DNA of 64,000 nucleotides from Pseudeuparius sepicola. Its lineage: Eukaryota; Arthropoda; Insecta; Coleoptera; Anthribidae. The DNA lies in assembly GCA_963920635.1 (NCBI GenBank), contig OY987308.1, forward strand, positions 27,094,096 to 27,158,095, written 5' to 3'. The notes under the pieces are model-generated. The model worked only from the letters and a program-made list of their open reading frames with translations, was not told the origin of the DNA and made no database searches. Every line of letters begins with the position of its first letter. The first letter of the stretch is position 1. Of the stretch, positions 45,219 through 60,072 are shown one piece after another. Position numbers and translations under genes: made by a program.

Positions 45219-45483
45219 ATGGGCGAAGCGCACGAACCGTACGACGATCCAAATTTGAAGGGACTTTCGAGATACTTTAACAGCAAAACGATTAAAGGAC
45301 GGGCGAACGTAAGCATTAATTTTACTTAAAGGAAAAAAAAATTGTACACATCATTTTCTAAATTTTCAGGTTGCGATCGCTACATTCGCTTCTATAGCCG
45401 TTTACTTCGTCTATTCCAAATTAAAGCCGAAAAGCACGCACACAAATGTCTGTGTATGTCCCGAAGAAACAAGTAATAAATAG
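45219..45483 (+). CDS. DAPIT-like ATP synthase membrane subunit (first copy)
   Basis: Small subunit of the mitochondrial F1Fo ATP synthase that helps dimerise and stabilise the complex in the inner membrane. Exons 45219-45308 and 45370-45483 give 67 aa. It matches the DAPIT/USMG5 pattern: a short polar start, GLSRYFNSKTIKGRANVA, then one membrane helix (ATFASIAVYFVYSKL) and a lysine-rich end. The tail after KLKPK is longer than usual because it reads into another small ORF, which starts 38 nt before this stop in a different frame. A paralogue follows 435 bp downstream with the intron at the same codon. Confidence 0.88.
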
Positions 45484-45664
45484 GATGAAAAGTAAAGTAT
45501 CTAGGAATAAATTAAGAAATGCTACCGTGGGTGCCGCAAGTTTACTCGGGGGGTTTGTTTTCTATTCAAAGATACTTAAAGAATTTGTTTTCGAGCAAGA
45601 ATGCGACTGCAAATGTAAGAAACGCGATCCCAGCGTCGATTCATACTTCCCGCCAGAGAACTGA
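45446..45664 (+). CDS. Overlapping small ORF, single-pass membrane microprotein
   Basis: A 72-codon ORF begins inside the DAPIT stop region in the +1 frame and runs through the same exon. Its ATG has A at -3. The product is basic at the N-terminus (MSVYVPKKQVINRMKSK), has one hydrophobic segment (about residues 29-45, with SLLGGFVFYSK) and a Cys/Lys-rich end (CDCKCKK). That is the make-up of a mitochondrial or ER membrane microprotein. A poly(A)-like AATAAA lies near 45750, so one mRNA could carry both ORFs. Translation is inferred only from ORF length and composition; I do not recognise the family. Confidence 0.5.
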   Translation: MSVYVPKKQVINRMKSKVSRNKLRNATVGAASLLGGFVFYSKILKEFVFEQECDCKCKKRDPSVDSYFPPEN

Positions 45665-45917
45665 TTTTTTTCGCCGTTCTGTTGGGCATTCTGCGTGTTA
45701 TGTAATCTCAGACATACGTCCCCGCTGCATTGTCTCGTTCTGTTCCGTGTAATAAATCGTTTTGAATCTAAAAACGTTTGTCTTTTATTGAAAATTTCCA
45801 GAAGTTCTAATTTTTCCCTGGTGCTTGTGCTTGCTTCGATCCACCAGCAAAAAAAGGTGAAAAATTAAATAAACACGTTGTTTCCTGAAAAATTAGTTGT
45901 TAAATTCTCGTAGAAAA

Positions 45918-46157
45918 ATGGCCCACGAGGAAGCAGACCCGGCTGAAGTTGCCAAGCTGAAAGGTTTGGGCAAGATTTTCAATGGAGTCACTATTAGGGG
46001 TCGTGCTAATGTAAGATTTTTATTTGTGGTTACATAACGCCCATTTACTTCGATTTTTAATCATTTTTAGGTTGCTATGGCCACCTATGCGAGCGTAGGA
46101 CTAATTATCGCGTACTTTACGTTAAAACCCAAAAAACCGAAGGTGCCAGCACAATAA
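45918..46157 (+). CDS. DAPIT-like ATP synthase membrane subunit (second copy)
   Basis: Exons 45918-46010 and 46071-46157 give 59 aa, the canonical DAPIT length. Order of features: polar start, GLGKIFNGVTIRGRANVA, a membrane helix (ATYASVGLIIAYFTLK) and a lysine/proline tail (KPKKPKVPAQ). The intron falls right after the Gly-Arg-Ala-Asn codons exactly as in the first copy, so the pair arose by tandem duplication. AATAAA follows near 46206. By length and tail this copy looks the more typical DAPIT. Confidence 0.9.
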
Positions 46158-46993
46158 AAAAATTATGTATGCATTTTTAGAAATATATTGTAAGCGTTAA
46201 CCCTTAATAAAAATAAACACGTTAAGAACTAAATTTTACCCCTTTCGTTTTAAATATCCCACCATTTTCGAACCTACCCCCTACCCCGTAGAAAAAAGTC
46301 TGTCATAATCCTGTCAAAAAGAATTAAGTTGGCACTGTTGGCAACACCTGCTCTGGTTTGTCCTACAGATGGCGCTACAATAAAATCATGAGCTACAGAA
46401 AACTGTAGACATTTAAACATCGCCATTGCACATTTCTATTCTTGGCCTATAGAGGGCGCAACAGAAAAACTATCTATTATCACTATTCCTTCGCTCTATG
46501 CAATTATTATCAGAAGCGCTAAAAACTGCGCTGGTCGGCCATTTAGGCACTTTCATGTTCGTGTTTAATTTGGTCGGTGATTAATTTGGTGTCCATCAAA
46601 GTAGTTGAGCCCCCGAAAATCTCGGGAAAATATTCGAAAGCACTTAAGTATATATGGTACTTTCCACGGAACTAGCTTCAACCGTTTTCACGCAAACGGC
46701 CTTCAAAATAAAACAATATGAACAATGGGTATTTAATCAGTATATTATTTGATCCATTCGTACTAAAAAACACACAAAATTATAAACCTGCGAATATTCA
46801 ACATACACAATATCAGTGATACGAGTTCGTGCCTAATCATTTTTTAAATCGTTTTTTGCGACCGATTTGTTATACAACCAATAAATATCACAATAGAAAA
46901 TCTTCACAGCTTACAGTCATTCTATAAACTGTGCTATATGTATAAACTACAAAAGTTATAAATAAGGCACATGAGAATAATTGATTGGGAAAA
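46158..46993. other. Intergenic spacer
   Basis: Between the second DAPIT gene and the convergent GH31 gene. A short block near 46660-46710 resembles the dispersed repeat near 52080. No gene seen. Confidence 0.6.
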
Positions 46994-49900
46994 CTAAAAC
47001 CGGGTATTTTCTGGCATTTTTTCAAAATAAGCCACCTTGTCCTCTTCTACTTTATAATCGTGTATCCACCTACTCCCCTTTCTTAAACTTCCGTCTATAC
47101 CGTCTTTCCACACCCCTAGAACACAAAACGTAAAGCCAAAAATCCCCAAACGCCGCTCTTTTCTATAAATTACCTGCCGGAAGATACACCTCTCTTTGCC
47201 TTGCCCCAGAGTGCAAAATTGGGGCCACAATAATGTCCTCCCCTATGGAGAACTCATCTACAACTACATGGCATGCCGGATCGTTCGAATCCAACATCCA
47301 CAGTGGCCTTATGACGGGCAAACCAAGGTTCAAAGATACCCTGGCGTATTTCTTCAGTACCGGCGCTATTTTATTTTGCCTCAAAATCGAGGCGTTCTTC
47401 GCCGACTCCAAGACGATCTTGTCGCCGTAACTACTCGGTAAATGATTGTAACGTATCACGGGTAAGAATGTCGCCAACTGCATCCACCTGAAAAGTTATA
47501 AAACGACGTTCGTTATATAACGTCAAAACGTTCGTCGCATAAACAACGCCACCTGAGGTACAGCTCTTGATCGGGCAACAACTTTTCCGTTTCGTTCGCC
47601 AACAACATCGTTTCGGGCGATTCGTAATCTCCCCCCACCGCCCCCGGTATCAAAAACGGGTATCCGATAATACCGTACGTTAATATTGTGGGGATGACCC
47701 TCCTGAGACCATCCCAAGACGACTCGAACTTGGGCAGAACCACAAAGGACGGCGATTTCGGCCGCTCTATCGCGCTGCTCACCTAGCAAAAAAAAAACGT
47801 TTATACGACGTTGTCGAAACGACACGAAACGTTTCTACAACGTTGTCGAAACGTTACGAAACGCAACTCACCCCGAAAAGGGGCACGGCGCCTTGCAGGC
47901 TGTTGGTGAACAACGTTTTGTATTGGTCGGGGTTGATTAGGGGTTTCTCGCATTGGTAATAGTGGGGCATGTTGTAGGCGACGCCCAGATCCAGGTAGAA
48001 AGCGTTGAATTTGTATTTATCCATCACGTTCTTTAGTTTCTCGAGCAGCCAAGGTACCGTTCTGTTATTTGTGACGTCCAACATGCCGGCGCTCTGAACT
48101 GTACGATATCTAAAACGATTAACGTTATATAATAACCATTTTACAAACGTTTTATAAACAGTACATAATCGTTATATAAACGTTTTTTAATTGTTTCATA
48201 ATCGTTTTATAAACGTTTTATAAACGTTATATAATCGTTTTATAGACGTTATATAATCGTTTTATAGACGTTATATAATCGTTATATAAACGTTTTTTAA
48301 ACGTTACCGTGTGAGGGCAGGTATTCTTCGGTCGCTAAATCGTTCGGAAACTAAGAGCCTCCTTTTAACGGCCTCTGCAAAGTTGAAGCTTTCGGTAGAA
48401 ATGAAAGGTTGTATGGTGAAGACGACCCTAAAGCCTCGTCTACGTAGGACGTCGATGGTTTTGTCCAACGTGGGAAATCTCGATTCGTCCACGTCGAAAT
48501 CTCCGACGTTGTTTTGCCAGAATTCGTTTATTAAAACGTGCCCCTGCTTGAGGGTCCCTATCGCTATCACATCTTCGGTGAAGTTTGAAATTGTCTCTGT
48601 AAAAAAAATGTTATCGTCTTTAAATATTTGCACGTAAATATTACACCTTCCGTTAATTTTTCTTTGTTGTCCGACGTGATTTCCCACAAAGGTTCAGTCA
48701 ATAAGCTGTCTATGATGCTCGCGTCGTCTGTTTTCAAACCGTCCCAAAGCGTATGTTCACTATAAAAAAATAAGAGGTATAATTACGTTAAAGAAAGAAA
48801 AAAATCGTAATTTATTTGCCTTAATTTTGCGTGAAGTTCAGACATATTCCCACCAATACAAACGCTGTAGTTAAGATGTGGAGTTTGAGTTATTTGATTT
48901 ACAAAAGCAAAATCGTCGTATTTCGCGGAAATGCACAGCTCCTTTCTGGGGGTGTCGGCTATAGAAACGTATAAGGGCGTTCTATCATCGATTATGACGG
49001 CGGCGCCCTTGGAATTTATAAAATATCTCTTCAGAATGTTGCCCCATTGGTTCCTTTCAATCCTACCAGTTATAAACGGATGAAATAAATGGCTGCCTCT
49101 TTCTAAAGGCCAAGCAGACTCCATGGTCTGTCCACCCCCATACCTAAGACAAGATTATTGTAGTACATACCGCGCGTTTTTACATTTGTTTCGGTTTTTT
49201 TTTAACACTCGCATTTACATTACCAATGGCCGGAGGCTGCGGACATGTCGAAGCAATCGGTGGGCGATAAATTTTGAGACATAGAGATCCAACGAAAGTT
49301 GTAACACTTAACGTCTTGCTCTAGGGTGTAAAAATGCAGGTAGAGCCTTGCTCTGTGCATCCATTCCATACATATAGAGCCGTCATTGAGGACATCTTGA
49401 GGCAGGCATGGTAGAACTTTTTCGTAGTTAACTGTGGTGCCCAATCTTGAGTTGATTATTTCGATGCCTAGAAAAATTAATGATAGCATTTTCTATTATG
49501 CTGGAGAATTAAGATTGATTTTATAAATAAATCAACAGTATAGAATATATTTCCTAACAAGTGCGGAAGGTGCAATTTTTCTGCACGCGATTGCAGTTCA
49601 AGACACATTCCGCGAGAGTTAGGAACACTATTTTTTCTACAAGCGGGCAGAAAATCAAAGAAATTAAAAGTACACTTTTCCGCACGCATATTTTAGTTTA
49701 GAAAGTGTCACTTTTCCACACTAGTGCGGAAAAGTAATGCGAAAAAGTATTTTCCGCACTAGTGCGGAAAAGTCACACTTTCTAAACTAAAATGCGTGTG
49801 GAAAAGTGTACTTTTCCGCACGATTGTAGAAAAATATATTTTTTTAACAAATATTTTGGAATAATAATATTATTTATACAATTTTACACATAAAGTTCTC

Positions 49901-52900
49901 AATATATAGGATTTTTTTTGTTTTAATGGTAGGGCCTAAATGGTATAAATTACTTTAGAAATGAAAGATAATACTCTGACTTACCATCACTGTCGTATAT
50001 TTTCATAATTCTCTTGACTTTATTGAATTTGATCCTTTCAAAATATGCCTTTGCTAATATCTTTTGTTCATAAAGACAATATGCGACTACAATAAGAATG
50101 ACAACAGCGCAAAATAGCAAAGAAACGAATATTTTCGTCTTGTATTCCTTGCTTTTCTTCTTGCGAAACGTTTGGGGAATGCTCTACAAAAAAATAGTTA
50201 AGGGAAGTTTTAACACTTTTCAAAAAATCGTCCCACCTGTATTTTTTCTCTAAGCAAGCTCGCCAGTGAATTTACAGACGTTATGGAATTGGCTGGAGAG
50301 TTGTTCCCATAAAAATCATCTTCACCGGGTGGTTTGAGCATCCTTGGGCTTGTAACCGATTTTCTACGAACTCTAGATGGGCCACTAAAATGTATTTTGC
50401 AAGATCACTACTAACATTATTTTGAAACTTTTCCGAAACAATAATTTTCACTCTATATTGCAACATATAATAAACAGTTTATTTGTTATCTGCTGCTTCT
50501 TATCAGTTAGACTGAATAAAAGTTAATTCTCAGCTCCGCAAGTCAATATCGGATTAAGAAGATTTTCTTAGACTCATCTTTCGATAACTTTTATCGATTT
50601 TTACATTCACAAAACGTTTAAAATGACTTAAAGTATAGTTTGAAATGGTACAAAAAGTTTCGTATCTCGTAAAAAATGTTTGAATAAACACAGAATTTTT
50701 AGAAAATGTTTATAGACTTAGGATGCTCTTAAGAGACCGGTAAGGATATAGCGAATAAGTCAAAGTGAGTTAAACCAATTTATCAAGCGAATTATCGTGT
50801 TGAACACAATATAAATGCGATTAAGTCGTTAACAATATCGCTACACAAGCAGTAGTAGCTCCAATTTTCTGCACTTTTACTTACTTGAGAAGCCTTTCTT
50901 CATCGATAAAAGTTTGGTCGATTTTGTAAAACTCATTTTGAATTGAAGAGGTCATTTGCTAAAGAGTATTTTTAACTATAGCGTCAATACTATACAAGAT
51001 AAATAATATAAAAGTACTAATACACTTTACTTAGTAAATAAATAAATATTGTAATGAGTTTTTATCTTATCAGTTTTCAAGAGAGGTACTACAAGATTCG
51101 GTGTAGTGGAAAAATGGTAGCAGAAAATATATAAGATTTCAAAGTCGCGGTTTAGTTTGTTACGTGATATGATTTTAATAGAAAATCCATGACTAGTGAT
51201 TATTATTAGAATAAAAAAGTTATGTAAGTTTCCTAAAGAAAAACACATCTTTGATTTTGTTACAATCTTATCGCATTCAGTTGGCCTTGGGAGCAATATT
51301 TTGAAGCGATCAAGAAGAAAATGGATATTTTCAAAAAGAAAACTTACCGAATTGAGGTAAATTCTTCATCGTCAGACTGGTCATTTTCGCTGATTGAAAA
51401 GTCATTTGCAACCTTAAAAATAAGTCGATTAAAAAATTGTACAGCGAGATTTTCCGGGGGTCAACCCCAGAATTAGCCGGAAACAGGCTTATCCGACGCA
51501 GTTTGGCCCGTAGAAACCGAAAATCCGGTCGAAATATACGAACTTGGAAGTTTCCAAAGGCCCGGCCAGCGCACTTTTTCAAAAACACCTAAAATTTCCA
51601 ATTTTCAACTTTTTAAACGAGCTCAGAAGGAGTCCAAAACCAGCATATCCGACGTAAATTAACCCGTAGAACACGGATCCGGCCTCCAAATTCCTCTAAA
51701 AAATTTCCAAGTACCCGCGGCCAGCGCACTTTTTTGAATTTCGAAAAATATTAACCTGTCCCGAAAATAGATAGGTTTTTCCGACGTAGTTCGACCAGTA
51801 GATGCCGGAAAAAAAGGTTAAATTCGATTTCGTCCAGTCGTTTCCGAGATTTCGTATTTAATGTCCAAAATTGTCCAACACCTCCAAAATCGAGGAGTCG
51901 AATTTTCGAAAAATATATTTGCTCGAAACCGGTCAGCCCTACGCCTTCGGGACCATCCTAAATCGATTCGGCTGGTCGATTTACTTAGGAAAAGTTCCAT
52001 TTCACGGTAGAATTACGCTTAATCCGGACGCAGCAACAAAGTGTTAGAAAAAACCTATACTTCGAGTTTTCACTTTCGATTTGACTTTGAAGGCCATTTA
52101 CGCGGAAACGGTTAGAGCTACGACATTGTGCGTGGCGCCAATCGACGCAGCGCCTCGAGATGTATAAGTTACTGTGAAATCAGACCCCGGGAAAATTCCC
52201 AGCGCGCGTGGCAAATATTTTCCCGAAATTTTCGGATGGTCAACCATTTTGGGCACTGAAAAATTTGAGATATAACACCCTTCTGTCTGTGGACTCCTAT
52301 ATGATATAGTGTCAAAAGAACGCACACAATACATAGGTACCCATTTTATAACGTAAATTGTTCATTATATTTTTTATAAGCACCTAAATTCTTATAAACA
52401 GAGGCACTGGCCTCCCCTGCCTCACCTAATAAGCCACCACTGTTGTACTTACAGTATGACCTGTTTGAAAATCATTATTGTAATTAAAAATTCGTCTAAC
52501 ATCAGCAATCTTTCTGCTGTTCATTTTGTACTAAATTTGGTCGCTTATTAGGACCACGAAAGAATCCCGTGTGAGGACTTTTTTTATTGTTTATTTAAAT
52601 AAGAAACCCGTTTTGCACCAGGGCCATCCGAATAGAGAAGGTTTCAAATACCTGCACAGTTTGCTTCAACACGTTCAGGTCGTCCAAATTCGGCAGAGAA
52701 ATGCTGTTTCTTCTCGCCAAACTTTCCCGGCGAATTTCCTCGATATCCCTAGAGGGATTTTCGCCATTTTCTTCCTCCTCGTCAATTTCCGAAGTGTCTA
52801 TATTCGTTTCCTCTTCGTCGGCAAAAGGCAACCTCTCTAGCGACGGTTTTTCGACTACTATAGTCGGCAGTTCCTCCTCTGCGCGGGTTTTCTTGTATTT

Positions 52901-52921
52901 AATTTTCTTCTTACCGTCCAT
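46994..52921 (-). CDS. Glycoside hydrolase family 31, MYORG-like type II membrane protein
   Basis: ER/Golgi-anchored GH31 alpha-glycosidase similar to vertebrate MYORG (KIAA1161), for which alpha-galactosidase activity is reported. Exons of the long form: 52921-52652, 51412-51348, 50384-50237, 50183-49985, 49467-49224, 49143-48820, 48759-48647, 48596-48308, 48109-47872, 47782-47553, 47487-47174, 47115-46994; 851 aa, all phases consistent. An acidic cytosolic N-terminus leads to one membrane segment in the fourth exon (IFVSLLFCAVVILIVVAYCL). The lumenal catalytic part includes HWYGGGQ, the nucleophile region FYLDLGVAYN, the GYPFLIPGAVGG acid/base region, and the end YLPAGVWKDG. A second possible first exon at 50955-50885 (MTSSIQNEF...) joins in the same phase to give 763 aa. 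The intron after 48820 uses a GC donor. Confidence 0.93.
48110..48307. repeat. AACGTTATATAATCG tandem array filling a GH31 intron
   Basis: The whole 198-bp intron consists of variants of CGTTTTATAAACGTTATATAAT, in irregular tandem and partly palindromic arrangement. The neighbouring intron at 47783-47871 has a similar array of ACGTTGTCGAAACG. Confidence 0.85.
49560..49830. repeat. Palindromic GTGCGGAAAAGT cluster in a GH31 intron
   Basis: Many copies of TTTTCCGCAC and its complement occur. Around 49665-49822 a large imperfect palindrome has arms of about 70 bp. Each arm runs from TACACTTTTCC through TTTTAGTTTAGAAAGTG to the ACTAGTGCGGAAAA centre. It is likely a small inverted-repeat element. 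Confidence 0.85.
51420..52110. repeat. Dispersed repeat in GH31 first intron
   Basis: Reverse-complement relative of 11080-11510, with tandem-like sub-blocks that all contain 'TCCGACGTA/CCCGTAGA'-type phrases (near 51490, 51650 and 51780). Non-coding. Confidence 0.65.
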
Positions 52922-54922
52922 TGTTTATAGCAATGATTTTCTAAATATAGAAAGGCGATGGTGACATATGGTGGCTAATAATAATTAATATGGAAATTAG
53001 GCGTTTAAAATTCTCACCGGATTTTATAAAAAAAAAATAAAAAACTGATGCGGCTATTGTTAAGTGAGAATGCCGAGTTTCGAATAAGTGCGAGTTCGAC
53101 CCAAAAAAGGCGTTAATTTTTAGATAAATATTAGTTTTTGTATTGCACATTTCGAATTTGCGACGCATTTTTGTATCCACAAAACATGCCTAAAGTGCAA
53201 CGGAGATAAGATTTTTGAAGATTTTTGTAGAGTTAATTTGATAATATTGTTTGTGAAATGTTCAAAAATAGTTATATAACAGGATAAATGGTTTTAATTT
53301 ACTCTCACGCTATTTTCTCATAAAAATGTAATGGTAATTTTCTTGTTAATTTAAAAAACCAATTGCGTTTTTCTATCGAAAAGTTTGTATAAGTAATTGT
53401 CAAAACATTGTTAATATATTAAGTATGCTTTAAGAAACAACTAATTTTAATTTTGACGAATGCGCAAGGACATAAAAACTAAACACTTACCTCCCAAACT
53501 GGCAGACAAAATGTTGCAACAAAAAAAAACTAGTTTGCAGTCTATATTTGACTTTCATCCACTTCTTATCATCCAATTAGCCAAATATGATCAGAGAACA
53601 TCAAATAGCTTGGACAAAGTGTAATAAAACTTCTAATTATCGCCTTTTATAGTTTTATTGCATGTACCGAGCAATATTTAAAGCAACGATGCACACAAAA
53701 TTGTATCATATTTCTAGTAAAGTTTCTGCTTCACTAATGTAGCAATTTTCCAGTAAAACGGGCATTTTCTTACTCCTAAATTGGTGTAATTTGATAATCA
53801 TTCAGCCCACATGCAAAAGTGCCGTCTTTATTTGTATTTATATTTTAAAAAGTCGAAGAAATACTATAGTCTCCAAAAAAGTCATATTAGTAACACCAAT
53901 TATTTCCCTAATACGATTAAAAAAACACATCCTGTATACCTGAAACCTCATTAAAAATAAAATACCCACTCATTTGCAATTAAGTCCGTTCATTCTTAAA
54001 AAAAAACTTTATAATTATAAATAAAAGAAAAATTTTAGTCCAGCCCTGTGCTTTTTGCCTAGACTAGGAAACAAATAATGATCTGCTGAAAATCTAGATT
54101 GCACTGACCATGACAAATGAATTACGCTTGCTGTCTGACAATCTAGATGTCTGTGATGTTACAATTAAACTACTTTTGACTTTGACACTAGGTGACCGTA
54201 AACGTGGCAAATGAACTAATAAGTCTTATTTGTACATATTTTCTGATAATAATAACACGTTTGTTTGCAAAATATTCTTTATTAACATAACACATACAAC
54301 GATAAGAAATGAATAAAAAAATGAAGAAGTAATATAATAGTCTCCAAAAAAGTCATATTAGTAACACCAATTATTTCCCTAATATGATTTAAAAACAAAT
54401 CATGTATACCTGAAACCTCATTAAAATACCCACTCATTTGCAATACATTCTTTAGGAAATGCAATTAAGTCCATTCTTTATTAAAAAAAACTTTATAATT
54501 AGAAATAAAAGAAAAATATTAGTCCAGCACTGTGCTTTTTGCCTACAGTAGGAAACAAATAATGATCAATCTAGATTGCACTGACTGTGACAAATGAATT
54601 AGGCTTGGCTGTAAAGTTCTCCGACAATCTGTGATGTTACAATTGAACTACTTTTGACATTAGATGACTGTAAACGTGACAAATGAACTAATAAGTCTTG
54701 TTTGTACAAATTTTCTGATAATAAAAACACGTTTGTTTGCAAAATATTCTTTATTAAACATAACACATACAACGATAAGAAATGAATAAAAAAGGCAGTC
54801 CATTCTTTTTATTCAAACAAAAAAACCTTACACCTACACTGATCGCCCGCAAAATTTAACTGTAAACACCTTTGCGGGCTCTCAAATACAAAATAACAAG
54901 TTCACGAGGCGTTTTTAAATCT
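52922..54922. other. Intergenic spacer upstream of GH31, with duplicated block
   Basis: AT-rich. It should hold the promoter of the long GH31 form at its left end and the Lon 3' UTR at its right. Most of 53868-54795 is a tandem duplication listed separately. No coding exon. Confidence 0.6.
53868..54795. repeat. 471-bp direct tandem duplication
   Basis: A block starting AGTCTCCAAAAAAGTCATAT at 53868 recurs at 54339, a 471-bp shift. Both copies run through to ACAACGATAAGAAATG and an AATAAAAAA end. They differ by small indels and substitutions, so the event is not recent. Confidence 0.9.
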
Positions 54923-58682
<3,760 letters not shown>

Positions 58683-59380
58683 GGTTTTCTTTTATGTTAG
58701 AAATTAAAGCATTTCGAATGGTAAAACGCAAAATTTGAGCTTGCACACTTCTCTGTCAGGTGTCAGGTTTTTTGAATGACGAATTATATTTTTATAAAAT
58801 TCCGGAATATTCTAATAAGCGATTAGATTATTTTGCAGTCAATTATTAGCTAAAAAAGTGATAGTAATTATGGCTATTATATAGGTGTTGATTAATTTTT
58901 GCAATGATTTAAAAAAATTGGAATAGTTCAAATGTCAACAAAAATCATAGACATATAAAATATTTATTATTATGTCTGTGACACAAGCATATAAATAAGC
59001 AGTATAAACTCTCCAATGATATTCTGACAAATATTCTATGCGCATGCGCAAAAGTGAATCGAGTGTAAGCCACAGATTAAAAAAATGGTAAACCGAGTCT
59101 GTCTAGCATTTATTTAAAACGTATTTTCGCGAGCAAAACCTTACATAATCTTTTTAGGTTTATCCAAAATCTGTCGTTTTCGCTAGGCGGTTTTATCAGA
59201 GGGGAGGTAACCATAGACATATAAAAGTTATCACTGTAGTACTGTTTATTTTATGTATATACTGTGCTAACCTATATTTTGTGCTTTTGTGTACATAACC
59301 TCAAAACCCCTCTATCTAACCTATATTTCGTGCTCAATTTTTACAATAAGAATTTCCCTTAACGAGTTTAACGTTGAAAA
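58683..59380. promoter_or_regulatory. Divergent promoter region, LONP1 / C1orf131-like
   Basis: 698 bp between the start codons of two genes transcribed apart, so both promoters are here. AT-rich, with the phrase ACCTATATTT-GTGCT repeated near 59270 and 59318. No further gene. Confidence 0.5.
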
Positions 59381-59905
59381 ATGGAAACTACAACGTTTAT
59401 ACAGACTAAAGCTGCCCTCCTTAAGAAGAGCGAGCGGGAGTTCCAAGAGGTAACTTTCGAATCTTATAAACGGAAAGGTGTTTCGAAAAGCTCTCAAGTG
59501 GAGGAAAATGATGATTTGAAAGGGAAATCTAACGAATTCAACTTGAAGAAGGCAAAATACGAGGTCGTTAAACTGGGAATATCCGGTTTCGACCCGTTGA
59601 AAAAGGAGGAAGCAAAAGTGCAGCTGGCTATAAAACTCGGTGAGTTACGACGCGAATTTCGTATTTAGGAGGTTAATAAGGGTGCCTTAGGAGCGAAACC
59701 CCCGAAGAACAAGTATAAAAACTACAAATTGCTGCTGGAGGAAAAGAAACGGAACAAGGAAAAGGGGGAAAAACTAAAAGATTTTCAACAGTTGGGCAAA
59801 AACACGAGTGGACAATCGTTGGCTAAAGGGAAGAGCTTCGACAGGAACAGGAAGAAAAAGGAGGGATTATTGAATAAATATGGCAAAGTTAATGTTCAAT
59901 TGTAA
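59381..59905 (+). CDS. C1orf131-like nucleolar protein (DUF4602)
   Basis: Homologues of C1orf131 are found in the small-subunit processome, which builds the 40S ribosomal subunit in the nucleolus. Exons 59381-59639 and 59691-59905 join in phase to give 157 aa. The family core is clear: KKAKYEVVKLGISGFDPLKK followed by KLGAKPPKNKYKNYKLL, spanning the intron. The rest is lysine-rich and low complexity, fitting a nucleolar protein. The start is the first ATG, in good context (AAAATGG). The gene is tail to tail with the SR gene (167 bp between stops). Confidence 0.85.
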
Positions 59906-60072
59906 ATAAAAACACATTTTTCCAACTATAATAATGTCTATTCCGAAATGATTTTTTCTCTTGCAGAATATCTGCTTAAAAGGTTTGTCTAAATTATAAT
60001 ACACAATCGTTACAAAACTAAAAAAATCATAATATAAAGATACAGTAAATCCGAAAAATTCCATGTCTCCTC

